From the NCBI RefSeq assembly GCF_014839805.1, contig NC_051123.1, positions 12,630,727 through 12,694,726 on the forward strand: a stretch of 64,000 nt of DNA, in the 5' to 3' direction. Each line of letters starts with the position of its first letter. Positions within the stretch are counted from its first letter, which is position 1. A model generated the notes under the pieces. The model saw nothing but the letters and a program-made list of their open reading frames with translations. It had not been told where the DNA came from and did not search any database. This stretch comes from Manduca sexta (lineage: Eukaryota; Arthropoda; Insecta; Lepidoptera; Sphingidae). Made by a program: the position numbers and the translations under genes. Shown piece after piece: positions 33,558 to 46,536 of the stretch.

Positions 33558-34640
33558 AATACCTAATACATATAGGTAGATGTACATACCAACCTATAGC
33601 TTATAATACGAATCACACATGCAAAGGACAGAAAAAAAAAACAAAATCACGGATGTTTTCGGCCAGTTTACGGTGATGACGACACAAATAGGTTATAAAG
33701 TGGAGGCCGGACGCTTTGTGGCGAGTTTAAAGCGAGACAAACAAGAGTATTTTGCGTAGTAGGCTTTACGTGCGCTGTTAAAATTTCAACTTTAAGCCCT
33801 TTGTACAAGATAAATAATTACAATGTTAAAGCTGTTAAAATGAGAATTAAATTTGTTTTTTAAATTTGGAACGAGTGTTTATTCTTCAGTTGGCGTTTTA
33901 ATGTGGGTTTAATACTCTAAAACATCTCTGTGTTTTATTATGCAAAATAGAATAAAGAGTCTAAACTTAATTTTTATTATAAAATGTTTTTTAGAAATAA
34001 TTTTTTTTTCTGTTATTTACATAAACCTTAAGTGTATTTCGGTGTGTTTCCCAAGAAACAATATCAAATAATAGCAGTACGTGTAAATTATAACAATATA
34101 CCAAACAACTTTTATACATCATAACTTTCGACATTGCCAAAATAATTACTTGGTGTTGTTAATTCCCCCCATTTCACATATTAATATTCATAGCTAATCA
34201 CAACTGTACATGATGTGGAATGCTACACACGGCCGCAGCGCACGTAAAACACGGACGATGTTGTCCGAACGGAACTGCCTTATCAATATTTATAGCGGAG
34301 CGCGCGTGTGACGCCATTAATTGGGATATACACACGGACCTAAAGTTCCACGAGCAATACGTGTTCAGTGATTGGACAGCAGATCTCTCTAATGCGACTC
34401 TGTATGGGCAATTATACAGCTTCGTCTCTAGGAAAGTCTTTAAGCAGTATTACTATGTAAGTAATATTGCAATACAATATGAGGTAGACCATTTTTATTA
34501 CTTATTGTTTTTAATATAATAAAGTTTAGGTATTATAAGTATATACATTTATAACCCCGTAACAAGACCATTTATTCCAATATTTTTAAATTCTGTTATA
34601 CATTTGGACCGAGCCCTAGATTTTTTTTTATCTCAACTTT
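33558..34640. other. Unassigned; two CpG-rich patches
   Basis: 33655-33780 (gtggaggccggacgctttgt) and 34220-34330 (cacggccgcagcgcacgtaa, agcggagcgcgcgtgtgacg) are G+C-rich, non-repeat and without convincing coding potential. Possibly regulatory. Confidence 0.3.
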
Positions 34641-34697
34641 CATACCGGAACAGAACAGTGACTACACACTGCTGTTGGCGGCAGAAATAGAGAAATG
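34641..34697 (-). repeat. Retroposon family A, internal fragment (copy 8)
   Basis: cataccggaacagaacagtg, actacacactgctgttggcg, gcagaaatagaga. Both ends missing. Confidence 0.6.
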
Positions 34698-34801
34698 ACA
34701 TAAAACCTTCTTGTTATGTCATTAAGATATACTTAGGCTTACTATCCATCCTGGAAAAATGGTCAACAGGAGTGTTTATACAAGACTATCACGCAAGCCA
34801 G

Positions 34802-34864
34802 TTGGTAATATTACCAAACATATACTTAGAATTACTACAACAATATTGTTGTAGTAATTCTAAG
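34802..34864. repeat. Two adjacent perfect palindromes (16 and 40 bp)
   Basis: TTGGTAATATTACCAA at 34802-34817 and a 40-bp perfect palindrome at 34825-34864. The latter's left half is CTTAGAATTACTACAACAAT and its right half the exact complement. No loop in either. Origin unclear. Confidence 0.85.
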
Positions 34865-35051
34865 ACAGTGTGTCACGTGGAAGCTTAACTAGCCAACGAG
34901 CGGACGTGGTCAGACATAAATTCGCACTCGCGTCAGCTTTATTTTTCTGAAATAGCACATTTACAAACAATATTAACGTTATTGTGATGCTCTTGATCGA
35001 CTCTTTTGTGTCGGCGGCTTCAAATCGTGTGTAGTGATGTGATGTGAACAG

Positions 35052-35213
35052 CAGTGGCGAAAGATGAACTTTTTGAAAGCGAACCCGACACAACATATAG
35101 GTACTAATATGTGGTATTGTTGATCGAAGACTAATATGCATACAGCCTGCAAATAGTTCTAATTATAACAAGATTTTACATAAAGGAAGCCAGCAGGATT
35201 CGGGTTAAATGGA
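35052..35213 (+). mobile_element. hAT-type MITE, 3'-truncated (copy 4)
   Basis: The left end CAGTGGCGAAAGATGAAC is intact. The body has cgacacaacatataggtact and gttctaattataacaagatt. The right inverted end is missing where a family B copy begins. Confidence 0.6.
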
Positions 35214-35383
35214 TAATTAGCCGGATATACACAGGTTACTCGTATATCCGGTTCTAGCAGGCCGGCATAATTGTGGCGACTGTCGAGGGTAATCATCTCT
35301 CGCAAGTCGGACTCCTATTGAACCCCATTACACTTACCATTAGGTGCAGTAAAGTCAGTTGGCCGTGCCCGTTAAAAAAACAC
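35208..35383 (+). repeat. Retroposon family B (copy 4)
   Basis: Plus orientation: agccggatatacacaggtta, gaggccggcataattgtgg-like text, cgagggtaatcatctctcgc, ttaccattaggtgcag, and the tail cgtgcccgttaaaaaaac. 5'-truncated against the MITE. Confidence 0.7.
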
Positions 35384-35844
35384 TTCCCTTGATACACAAA
35401 AATGTATTCTCGTTCCACAAAGAATTTATTGACGCAACGCTTATGCAATAATAAAATGCTTTTGTATTCCATTTTTAAATTTCAAAGAGCGTTAAGAACT
35501 TCAAGAAATTACTCTGGTAAGTTAGTTAATTTGAGAAGTTTGAGGGAGTTTCGAGATAATAATCATGCGCCCAGACCGCTCTTTCCACTAGCCATAATTG
35601 GTTTAGGTTCATCGTACCGAAACACTAAACTAAAGCCTGACGTTACTTGCTTTTGTGCGGACTTTGCAGAACTAATTTGAAAGCATTTAAATTACCAATT
35701 ATTGGTATGGCTTAGTAAATGGATTACTGTTCAATCAGATAAGTAATATGCTGTGTATAGTGTAACGAATTCTAGATGACAAAAGAAAAACTGACTTCAA
35801 ACCTACTACAGTCCGTAATGATGTTATGTTTGTTTTTATGGCTT

Positions 35845-36066
35845 TGAATGACGAGACGAGCTACCCGTTCGCCTGACTGTAAACGATACGACCGCCCATA
35901 AACAGTAGAAACATCATCCAACACCTTGAATTACAAAGTATTGTTCGGTATTCCACAGCGCTCGCCATCCTGATACATGAGATGTTAAGTCTTATTATAT
36001 CCAGTAGTTACACTGATTACAATGTCCTTCAAACCGGACCACAACAGTGACTACATACTGTATTTA
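35845..36066 (-). repeat. Retroposon family A (copy 9)
   Basis: gaatgacgagacgagctacc, gaccgcccataaacagtaga, tgttcggtattccacagcgc, aaaccggaccacaacagtga. The 5' part is cut at about 36066. Confidence 0.75.
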
Positions 36067-36694
36067 TCACTATCTACCTCTCATATACGCATAATGTTAT
36101 TTCCAACAGTAAGTAATTATATTTCTCTAGAATGCTATTCTTGTAAAGAAATAAATGTCTTGTATCATTTTCAAGAAAAGCCAAAGTCAACACTATCGAA
36201 ATCGATCAAGCCAAATGGTCAACACAAACATTCAGTATTCCGTCAATCAAAATAAACGTCTGAGGGTCATCTCAAATAAGCCACTACACTGGCCACTAAT
36301 CTTGACAATCAAATCAAATTGACAATCCGCACTGGGTCAGCGCGATGTCATCAACAACGTAATAGCAATGGCCTTACTGCAGGTGACTGACAATGGCTGT
36401 GTATTGCAAGATTCTTTGCGTGCAACTTTAAAAAAGTTAATTTAAATTTGGAACTCTTGTTGAGGATTAAAAATTGTAATTTTAATCTTTGAGTGAATCT
36501 TTTAAGGTAACGTATAGTGTTCCTTTTTCAAACTTTTATTTTTTTCCAAAATATGTGCTCACAATATGTTTTTCAAACTACCAGACTATACCTATATATC
36601 GTCATACCTATGGTAAATTTACTAATTTACATTTTATGAAAAAAATCGATATTAAAGATAAGTGTTTCTAATGTTATACTAGTTATTTCACTCC

Positions 36695-36893
36695 TTAGAA
36701 AAAATATACTATACCTTGCTTTTATTTGTGACTCTGCCCACGAGAAACAGTTTTTTTAGGAATAAGAATGCCGCTATGTATTTTCCATGGTCCTTCCCAG
36801 TGTCTCAAACTATTTCCATGCAATATTTTATCGAAATCGATTCGGTGATTCAGCCGCGAAAGTGTAACAGACATAGTTTATAATAGTAAGTAT
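36695..36893 (-). mobile_element. Helitron-like element, 3' part (copy 7)
   Basis: Minus strand: tgtctgttacactttcgcgg, gattcggt region, atggaaatagtttgagacac, tgggaaggaccatggaaaat. Matches the 3' bodies of copies 5 and 6. Terminal CTAG lost. Confidence 0.45.
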
Positions 36894-38179
36894 GGATTTT
36901 CATAGTATATCATAAGAATTTTTTTTTCAATGTGTGTACTTAAGAAAGTATTTGTAATTTTTTTACCTAAAATCTAGATAGGTATCTTTTTGTTTTTTAA
37001 ATGACAGATTCGTAAGTTTGCCCTATTGTTGGTATAATATTTGTTTCATAGAAAAGAAAGAGTAATAAAGACCATGGTGCCAAGCAATAGTTAGAATCAC
37101 TATAGATCTAAGTAATGCATTGAGTATCTCTAGCTGTAAAAAATATAAGAAAGATAAAGTCATCCTGAGGACTCATAGAAAATCTCTTTACTGCAAATTT
37201 ATGAAATAGATAAAACAGGTCAACTGCACCATCGATGGGTTTAAAGCCATGATGGATCCATGACACAATGATAATTCCAAAGATTAGGTACCAGGCGAAC
37301 ATAATACCAAAGCGATCGAGTTAAACAATCGACGTGCCAAAATTGAAACGGCGACGCAAACATTAATTCGAACGCGGTGCACGGGCGAAATTGTTACAAT
37401 TTGAGCTTTATTTACGTACGGCCTGCATGGATAAAGGCTCATGTCATAATAATCCGCGGTTAAGTGTCGGATTAATTTTAATAAATCCAGTTTATTGCAC
37501 TACCAATCGGGATTTTAATTGCGATCCGCGTTTGTACAGATGTGTTTCCACCAAAAAACATTTTCAGAATAGTTAAAGATAAAAAAGAAGTATTAAAATA
37601 AGCGAAAGGCCATTAAAGCTATGGAAAATATGAAATCACAACCGTAAAAATACATGAGTTAAAACTCCGCAGGAAGTACTTTCGAGTTGTACAACTACTT
37701 TAAATAATGCATGCGCCATTAAACCGTTAAAGTGTACTATAAATATCATTTTAATGTCCACCTTCCTTCCACAGACTAAAAAAATACGACACCCTCGAAG
37801 GCAGAAGCATCTTTGCAAGCAATTTTCCTTTACCTGGGCTCGTTGGGCCCTTGTTATCATATTTTACCTTCCGCCGACCGCAAAGTTCACGCAACAATGG
37901 CGCCGTGGTACAAAATACCCCTGGATATTAATTTTAGAAGCGTAATTACCGGAAAGAATATATTATGAGATAGGGCACGTTGTGTCTCTTTTGAATTCTG
38001 AACGCGGTGAAGTCTATGTCGACGCTGTTCTGTTATTTTCAATGAAAAAATATGCAATAAAGTTGCATCAGAATCTGTGTTAATAATTTTTGTTACTATT
38101 ATAAGAATTTTGATAAAGCATGTGTTTACTTAAGCATAACTTAGAAGAAATAAAATCAATAATAAATTTTATAATGAAT
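36894..38179. other. Unassigned; CpG-containing patch at 37320-37530
   Basis: gaaacggcgacgcaaacatt, gaacgcggtgcacgggcgaa and gcgatccgcgtttgtac stand out. Not repeat, not clearly coding; a candidate conserved non-coding block. Confidence 0.3.
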
Positions 38180-38332
38180 GTGCATTAATGAAATTTTGTA
38201 TAGAGATAGTTTGAGCCCTCAGAAAGGACTTTTTTTTATTACATGTAAGTTACATTTTATTTAGTGAAAATATGTAGTGGGACTTTTATCTCGGTAAATT
38301 CTTTTAAGTGGGTGAAGCCGTGAGCAATAACA
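38180..38332 (+). mobile_element. Helitron-like element, 3' part (copy 8)
   Basis: gaaattttgtatagagatag, tttgagccctcagaaaggac, gacttttatctcggtaaatt, gtgggtgaagccgtgagcaa. The final CTAG is degraded. Confidence 0.45.
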
Positions 38333-38397
38333 ATATCACTATTAAATTGACAGTCATTAGGAGGTTTCATAAATAAATTATTATTATTCTTTATATA

Positions 38398-38633
38398 TTG
38401 ACACTGTAAAGTGACCTGACGGCACCTGATGGTAACTGAAGTGAGAGTCCAATACAATGTCGAGTGACAAGAGATTACCCCTCGACAGTCGACACAATTA
38501 TGCCGGCTTGTCGGAACCGGATATACACAGGCTGACACCGGAACGCGTCATACTTACGTGGACTACTATTGCGGGTTTTAGCGTTTTGTATCCGGGCGGA
38601 TATAAATTATATCCTACCACCAGCAAGCAAATT
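38398..38633 (-). repeat. Retroposon family B (copy 5)
   Basis: cggcacctgatggtaactga, cccctcgacagtcgacacaa, gtcggaaccggatatacaca, cgggcggatataaattatat, cctaccaccagc. Near full length. Confidence 0.8.
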
Positions 38634-39129
38634 TTATAAAGCAAAAGTCTACAAAAAATAAAGTACATAACTTTTTTTGCAAAATGAAACGTTGAATTTT
38701 GTTTTCCTTTACAAAGTATTTTTCATATTTAATCAAGACTTTCTTGAACTTAATTAGAATAATTTCACGCCTGGCTCACCGCTCCCTTTCAATATGATCT
38801 ATAAATTTCCTTTCAAAGTATTAATATTAAACAGTCTACGAACTGCGTTTGGGAACATCTTCAGATATCGTGTCTGAGAAAACCGTTTAACGATGTGGTT
38901 TCTTTCCTCCCTTGTTTCGGAAAATATAAGAGCGAAATATCTTATATGAAAATTGAATCTGAATTTTGAAAAGGTAGACTAAATTGAAGTTCTCGTAATA
39001 TGTAATACAGCTGTGGGTTTGTTCAATATAAATGTGGTGACGGATAACTGCCTACTTAGTTCAGTGTCAGAAAGTATCAGTCAATAAACATGGCGATAAG
39101 ACACATTATAAATTATTTGTATTTATATA

Positions 39130-40418
39130 AGGTCAGTCGGGGGAAGTGCGCCATAAAATTTTCATAGCTGGATTCAATGCAAAATAATTTCTTTATGTGC
39201 TGACTTAAGAATGTAATTTTATTAATTTAAGAATATTTGGTATTTTGTGATAACAACCCATAGCCATTCAAGGAAATCGGACCATAAATTAATAATATTT
39301 TGCTCAAAGTAAAAAAAAATGGTAGTAGGCGCACTTACCACTGGAAATGGGGTAAGTGCGCCTGTGTAAAAAAAAACGCCAATATGAAACATTATAAAGA
39401 AAACACTCACTTTAGTCCATAGAGAAATAAGTTTTACTCGCATTGCTCTTGGATAATTTTAATCACTCAATATTATAACAAACTATGGCTGTCAAATCAA
39501 ATTCGGGGTAAGTGCGCCATACATATGTAAATCAGGGCTTGAAAACATTTTAGATTTTTTTTTTTATATATATAATTTTTTGCTATGTTAGAGTTTTGTG
39601 TGCGGATATGTTAGAATAAAAAAATGGTAGCCCTAATATAAAATCCATTTTATTTCTAAAAACTAAAAATACATACAAAAATGTAGGAATTAACAATTTT
39701 GAATGCGTTATAACTCAATTACTTAGAATTTGGCCTTATGACATTTGATATGTTTTAGCTGCATTATATCCAGATAACGTGCCTGATCGAACAGTTGCAA
39801 CCTATTCACGTAAAGTTGCTCTAGACCAAGGTATTTCAGTTTTCTTTTGTAAAACGAATTAACTAATACGCCCTTTTATTTAAGTCGGCTCAAAACAAAA
39901 TACCTTGAGTACAAAAATTCTGCTGTTAAGTATAACATTTTAATAATAATAATTCATATTAGTAAAACTTATTCTCAAAAAGGTTGGTTATATATGGATC
40001 AGGGGCAAGTGCGCCATACGACTATTAACTGTGGCGCACTTGCCCTACTCGACAATTTTAGGTACATTTCTTCGCATTGCTAAAAATCCTTTATTTTAGT
40101 ATATATAAATAAAATTCAGGCAGGAAGTTAAAATAAAAGGTTTAAACTATGTATTCACCTTACTGGTTTACAGAAATATGTTAAATATCTTGAAATATTT
40201 GATGTTATCTTTCACGGGGTCATCTCGGTTTACAGGTCTAAATGACACTTAAAATAAAATGGCGAATAAATCGTATTAAAATGAACATAGCCATTTATGT
40301 TTTTTATTTCAGTTAGTAGCATAGATGTAAGATTGCGGTAATTGTATAACATCAATAGTTTTCGATTTTTTTAGGGTAGGTGCACTTACCCCGTCGGCGC
40401 ACTTGCCCCACCTCACCT
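39130..40418. mobile_element. 1.29-kb terminal-inverted-repeat element with iterated GGGGTAAGTGCGCC motif
   Basis: The ends are AGGTCAGTCGGGGGAAGTGC (left) and, read inward from the right, AGGTGAGGTGGGGCAAGTGC. Nineteen of the first 23 positions match. TATA flanks both sides (39126-39129, 40419-40422), a likely 4-bp duplication. The 14-bp motif recurs at 39139, 39328 (inverted), 39349, 39506, 40002, 40033 (inverted), 40379 and 40396 (inverted). Two inverted pairs form hairpins: a 12-bp stem at 39328-39362 and a 13-bp stem at 40002-40045. The interior is AT-rich with no transposase frame. Repeated subterminal motifs usually bind the transposase; the superfamily is not identified. Confidence 0.7.
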
Positions 40419-40497
40419 TATACTTTATACATTACTCAATATTTGTGTTTATATATTTATATTATTAATAGTTTTTTTACACTCATGTTTGTTTGTT

Positions 40498-40590
40498 TTT
40501 CATCTCTGCATCACCTAAAGGTTGACTGGTAGAGAATCCGAAGGCATTAAATCCGCCTTGACGCATTTTAATGTATAAAAAGAATGATAA
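40498..40590 (+). repeat. LINE 3' end (copy 3)
   Basis: ctgcatcacctaaaggttga, ctggtagagaatccgaaggc, attaaatccgccttgac, then a tail. Same 3' UTR as the LINE at 22825-23345, in the opposite orientation. Confidence 0.6.
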
Positions 40591-42837
40591 AAAGTATATA
40601 AATAATAGCATTATTTTAAGACAACACTTACACCCATATAAAGTGGTTGTATACCACATCTAATCTATTTCAATTATAAAACTCTCGGTATATATAAGGA
40701 AAAAACATCCAAATGACGTGGGAAATATAAACGCCAAAGTAATAAAATTGTAAAACGTTTCCATTTTATTTTTAATCCAGCAATCACTATCCTCCAATAA
40801 CTCAACCATTCAGTAAGTAATCGAAAGTATCTAATGTTGACGCCGCTAAGCACACACGGTTGCCGTAAACAATACATCTTCCTTGGTGTTGCCAGCCAAG
40901 AATGATGATAAATGTTGCCAGTAACATGAAATTACCCACGGGGAAAATGCACTTTCAAGATGGCGGCTTATGAAGATTTATGCGTGTGTGGCGACCCCGT
41001 AGTAATATTATACTTTCATGGAGAATATGTCGGCATATTTAAATTATGTGTAATTTTTTCATGACAAAATGCCGGCATGTGACTTCGTTTAAATAAATTA
41101 GTTTTTGCTATACCTATAGTTTCTATTATTCACTAATATTTATTTTACTCGAATGTTTTAAAATACAATTTGTTATTTACAACGCAGTTAGCAAGCATGA
41201 AAGACAGGGTTTTTTTTTTATTTTCGGTTAGGCAGGGACAGTATTTCGTTCAGCCTAGAACAAAATATAAACCACGATAGCAGTTGTAAAGAGTGCTAAA
41301 CCCCGCTTAGGGGCACTTGACAAGCAAACGAAAAATTAATACGGAACGCAATTCGTACGCTTCACTGCACATCGACTAGTGTTTTTAATCCATGTAGCTG
41401 TCATGTTTGCCGGCAAACATTCCGATGCTTTAAGTGTTAAAATGTGCTCATTAGCATTGAGACCCTGTTACTGTATTTCCAAAAGGCTCTTGTCGGGAAA
41501 CAAAGTGGATGTTCGCAGATTGACAGCGCCATCTTAGTGATGGCTGTTACGAGTTTGATTCGAATTTTCTTCTGTCACGGGAAAATGATTACAATGTACT
41601 AAGTATACTACGGGCCGTATTTGTTATATATTAAATATAATGTATATCAACTTATGGTTTCTCAGTTACTTGAAAATGTACCAGCTGCCCCTAAAGGACT
41701 AGTCAGTATGACTTACTATGACGGAATTTTGTTAGGTGTATAGTTGCCATCAAGTACAGTGTTAAATTGATCTTAAACTTTCTCACCGTCAGTATTTATG
41801 CAAGCCTTGTGCGTTCATCCGAAGAGTATTCTATTCCCTACTGAATTGAGAGCGTAAACAAAATAAATAATTCGTAATCGTCCCCAGTTCGAATGCAATA
41901 TCATCCAGCAGTAAAAGTAAATAAAAATGGATTGAAATAAAAAAATCATGCACTGCACTGCACATTGGTATATTTTTAACATTCTATTTTAACCTTACTA
42001 CTCTGTTTTCATGTTGGTGCATTTTGTCGCTGTTGCTGGCGGGTAATTGACGTGTCAAACGCAACGATCTGTTAAAGATAGATGCGTACATTTCCAGCTT
42101 AGCGCTGGAACGCGATTCAAAAATTTTAGGCAATGGAATACGAAACTGAAAACAGTTAAATTCGAACGTTTGTTACTTTGATTGCAATAGAGTGCACGAT
42201 GAATGAAACTGCATCGTTCGCTCAAAGGCATAGTTCGTGCAAGGCTAGCTTCAAAGAGGATTTTTGATCGTAATTGCCTAATCTGAGAGTGAACGGTGTT
42301 TGAATACATATCTTTGGATGCAAATTGCTTTCAATACATTCTAGAGAATCTGCAATATTACGTACCGCATAATCAAAGTAACCAAGAAAAAATAAACGTC
42401 GAAATAATCAATGCATGATATAAGATTCTTATTTCAAATTTCTTGGCTTTGTTTTTAAAAACTACACGAGGTTGTTTATATAAAGCGATTTAAACATTAA
42501 ATTAATAAATCGAAAGTACAATTGATTTCGTCAGTATATCTATAATTTTCTACTTACCTAAACAAGCCATTATCGCAATGAAATGTGGCATTGATATTAC
42601 ATAGTGTTCACGCATGTAGCAAAAACGATTTGGTTTAATTGTTACGACTGCCGTCATCAACCCCCTCGTCGAACGTCGCCTTGGATCAATGAAACGTGTT
42701 ATAGTTACTCCTACCCGCAGTTCCTATGGCATAAAAGAATTTAAATAACATTGAAAATAAAATTGGTACGTTTTTTCTATCACAATTTTTTCGTGTCAAA
42801 AAATATTCCTTACTAAAAACAGTCTCAGGTACATTAC
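40591..42837. other. Unique AT-rich stretch
   Basis: No gene or repeat identified. 41300-41330 forms a short bulged hairpin (CCCC/GGGG with GTGC/GCAC). 41494-41540 has gtcgggaaacaaagtgga, a weak echo of the 23.8/24.6 kb pair. Confidence 0.35.
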
Positions 42838-42972
42838 TTATGTATATTTTTTGGGGATAAAGAGTAGCCTATGTCCTTCCCAGGGTCTCAAACTATTACC
42901 ATACCATATTTCACCGAAGTCTATTCTATACTTTTCACGTTCAGGCATACAGACTTGGCGGAGACTTAGTAT
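42838..42972 (-). mobile_element. Helitron-like element, fragment (copy 9)
   Basis: ggggataaagagtagcctat, gtccttcccagggtctcaaa, ctattaccataccatatttc. Matches the 3' body of copies 5 and 6. Confidence 0.5.
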
Positions 42973-45900
42973 TATATGTAATGATGCTGGAAAACAATTA
43001 TGTCATAAATATTAAACCGTCTGAATTTCATGATTACATACCGACATTTAGTGAAGTTAACATAAAATCCGTACACAATAGAGTACATAAACTTAATTGG
43101 AATACGGGCAGCAAAGTGGAAATGAATTTTTCATTGCATCAATCGCCATATTTGCCGACCGCCGGACAAATCAATAGCTAATGAAATTACTATTGTGATG
43201 GACTAATACTGTACGCCAAATAAGGGTTGGGTTTAATACATTTGCCACGTTCTGGTAATTGAATACGTATCGAGTTTTATAATTATGTCTTTAGGGTTAT
43301 GTTTTTAGGGTTTATTTTGCTTTGTAACGCAAATGATATGAATTAACAATTATAATAAGTAGTGTTGATGATCATATAATTATATTCTATGTAGAATTTT
43401 TAAGTAGTATAGCCAAAAGAATCATTTGGGCTCCAATTTTTTTTAATCTCGTCCTACCATCTAGCTTAAGGTCTCCATCATTTTTTTGTCTAACGGCACC
43501 TTCCAAGCCGTTGCCTTTCTAGTTCCAAGCCACATCGGGTGATATAATTACCTGCTCTCATTTCACTGACCGTAAGAAACTCAACAGTAAAGCTTCTCTT
43601 CAACTATATTTCTACTATCTCAAACATATACAGTCTTACTTACAAACTTGTTATAGCGTTAAAAGGTGTTAAGGAATTGCTTAAATAGCTGCCAAAAATA
43701 TCACCGGTTCCTAGTTTAAACCATCGATATATATGTACTACGTACGTTTAAACCTTATTAAGAGGCAAGATGGTTTTGACTTACAGCTGTTCGAGATATT
43801 TTTGTTTTAACTAAGCATAGCTTTGTGAATTTTTTATAAGTAAGACTGGTAATCTTTGGTATCTTACATGGTAACCGCTGGTCAAAAAGACAGTGTACAG
43901 TGTTTGTGCAGAAGTTGCGACTTACAAGAATTTACTATCAAAACAATTTGTTACATGCCAAAGTTTATTTGAGAACACTGCGCTTATGTTCTTGACTTTA
44001 GTTATTATTGGATACGATTAATGTAGTGTCCATGAACTGAAACATGATAGTCTCTACCTTGTAGGTGCTAATAGCTGTAAATAACGTATATAATTACACC
44101 ATGTGAACAATGGCTTCTCGAATTCATCGTATTATATTTTGTTACCAATTCCATTAAATATGAACAAAACCTACAACATTGAATTACGTAATAGAACTGA
44201 AAAAATGCGTCGAAAGAAAAACTAATATGCCCGCATTAATTTAGCGTGAGTAGGTAAGTAACTTTTTTTGTAAATTAATTGAAATAGAGCATCGCTTTCT
44301 GCACGGCTATTTTGGCATAAAAAACTTTATTTCAAACGGGACGCAACCTTCGAAAACTTCAGTTACAATTAGCCATGTACCAGGGGAGCACGGCCGGCAA
44401 GAGTCCCCGTATCAACTCATTAGCATCACCACAGAATAAATTTTCGAGATCTCCACAGAGCTACCTTGTAGTAGCGGTTAATATCCACAGCGGTCGAGTT
44501 AATCTATTCTTGCATTTATCTGCTCTCCTGGTACTTACTATTCGAATTTATTTAAATTTTCACCTCTTGTTACTTGCTATTCAAATTGGGTTTTAATTCA
44601 GACGTGTATTTTTGGGACCATTAATTTAGTAAAGCTATATAATTAATTGATAATTAATTATAATATTTAAGTTTAATTAATAACGACTTCAACAGAATTC
44701 ATAAACGAACCAAACAGTGACCGCAAAACAATAATTTTAAACCACGTTCCATTTCCAAATAAATTGGTTCACGTTCCATAGTGTAAAATGTAGAAAATTG
44801 TATCCTAAAGTTCCAATCCACACATTTCTAATAAAGAACAATCTAAATTGTGGATCGTAAACGCTGAATAACAGTGTACACAGGCACATCTGTGCGTGAC
44901 AGGCGAAACGGAACGACGGGGCAAATTGCTTGCCAGCCCGGCCGGCCCAAGCGGGCGGAAGACGATCGACTGCCCGTCTAAATAAACGTTTTGTTTGAGG
45001 TACACACTATCATCAGACTTTGCATGATGAAACATTCAGATGATCATTTTTGTCGATATAAAAAGTGTTATATATGTAATTATAAGTATAGCGTGCTGCG
45101 TACACGCCCTTGTCGAAGGGCTAATAAATTAGTGCGTTACGAGCCAGCGTTTGTTTCACTCGTGTCCCGTATTGCATACTTAACAAAAAGGTAAAGTGCA
45201 TATCGAATAGGGCTATTTTTAAAACGTGTACTAATTTGACAATTCTATCGCTAATAGATATATACTATCCCTCAGTGGTATAGTCTAGTTTATTTCAGGA
45301 ATTTTAACTGGTGACGTTAACGTGTGGTCAAAAAAATACTATTTAGTAATTTATAGTTTACCTTTAATCTCATTTATTTTTACAATGAAAAAATACAATA
45401 CAAAAAAAGTATATCTGCTATCAAATAAAAGGCATGTTTACTATTTGAAGTCGATTTATCTTAGTGTTGAGAGGAATTAAAATATTATCTCCAATATTTT
45501 TATTATATGTATAAGTATATATTTTAATATACGTTTAATCCTTAATTGATGAATGTATATTTAATAGTTAACGTTTATAAGTTCCTTTGGGCTTTACGCA
45601 ATCGACACACAGCTTTGCGTATTTGTAAAAGTCCGAAAAAAGTTGTTCAATAGACATCCTGGGTCTACTACCCTATACACGCTAAGAAGCAGTTACAAAT
45701 TAGGCAATAGACAACCTGGGTTTTCTGGTCAACCTTATACACGCTAGGGAGCAATTTAAGCAACTATTTTGGCGTCCACAACTATTGCTGTCCGCGAAAC
45801 ATGTACCAACATCTATGTAAAATTATCTCCAAATGTTTTGCTCAATAATTTAATATGCAGGGTTTATTCAAGTACTGGTTAGTGTTGTAACTGTTTAAAT

Positions 45901-46235
45901 AAATTCGTGGAGGCATCATTTGTGGAATAAATTGCTCGTCTTGTTATTCAGCAGTATAAAAGTAGATATCCAAACAACAAAAAAAAGATTAAAATTTGTC
46001 TGTAGTTGTTGCATTATTGCCTTCCTTTCTGGAGCACAAGAAACGGAATTGTGTATTGATGTACTAGCTTTAGCTCGCAGCTCTGCTTGCGTAAAAAAGG
46101 TTCCTATAAGTGAAAATTTCAAAATTGATTTAGTTATTCCTGAGATTAACGCGTTTATACAAAATTTTCAACTTTATATATTAGCATAAAACGATAAAAC
46201 CACATGTGCATAGCATTAAAGAACATACTTATCAG
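42973..46235. other. Mostly unassigned; short duplication and a CpG-rich patch
   Basis: 44884-44985 is G+C-rich (agcccggccggcccaagcgg) with no convincing exon. A diverged tandem duplication of 57 bp starts with caatagaca at 45648 and 45705 and shares ctatacacgcta/cttatacacgcta. The rest is AT-rich. Confidence 0.4.
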
Positions 46236-46536
46236 CATTGACGTATATTCTATAGACACGAGCGTCCATATAAACTATTCGTTCCAAATCTAAACTAAAA
46301 TGGCAACCAAAACGTTACTGTGATAAACTATTTATTCACTTGAACAACAAATAATTTTACTTATTTGACTAATATTTTTATTCAAATCCAGGTTTACACT
46401 TAGACTCGAGTTCTTATATCATGAGCGCCACTCCGTACACAACCATAAGCTGTCAATATTGACCATACTAAAGTCAGTTTCAACTGATTGCATTTCAATT
46501 CAGATGAACAAAGTGAATATTCGGAACACCAAATCT
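46236..46536 (+). repeat. Dispersed repeat D (copy 2)
   Basis: Same length and orientation as the copy at 33257, with substitutions throughout (for example gagcgccactccgtacacaa is conserved). Flanks are unrelated, so the unit is mobile or was duplicated. Ends cattgacg and caaatct are the match limits. Confidence 0.7.

Noticed and set aside
44805..45035. G+C-rich minus-strand frame around 44884-44985
   Set aside because: Local composition explains the open frame. No splice sites or conserved motif seen.
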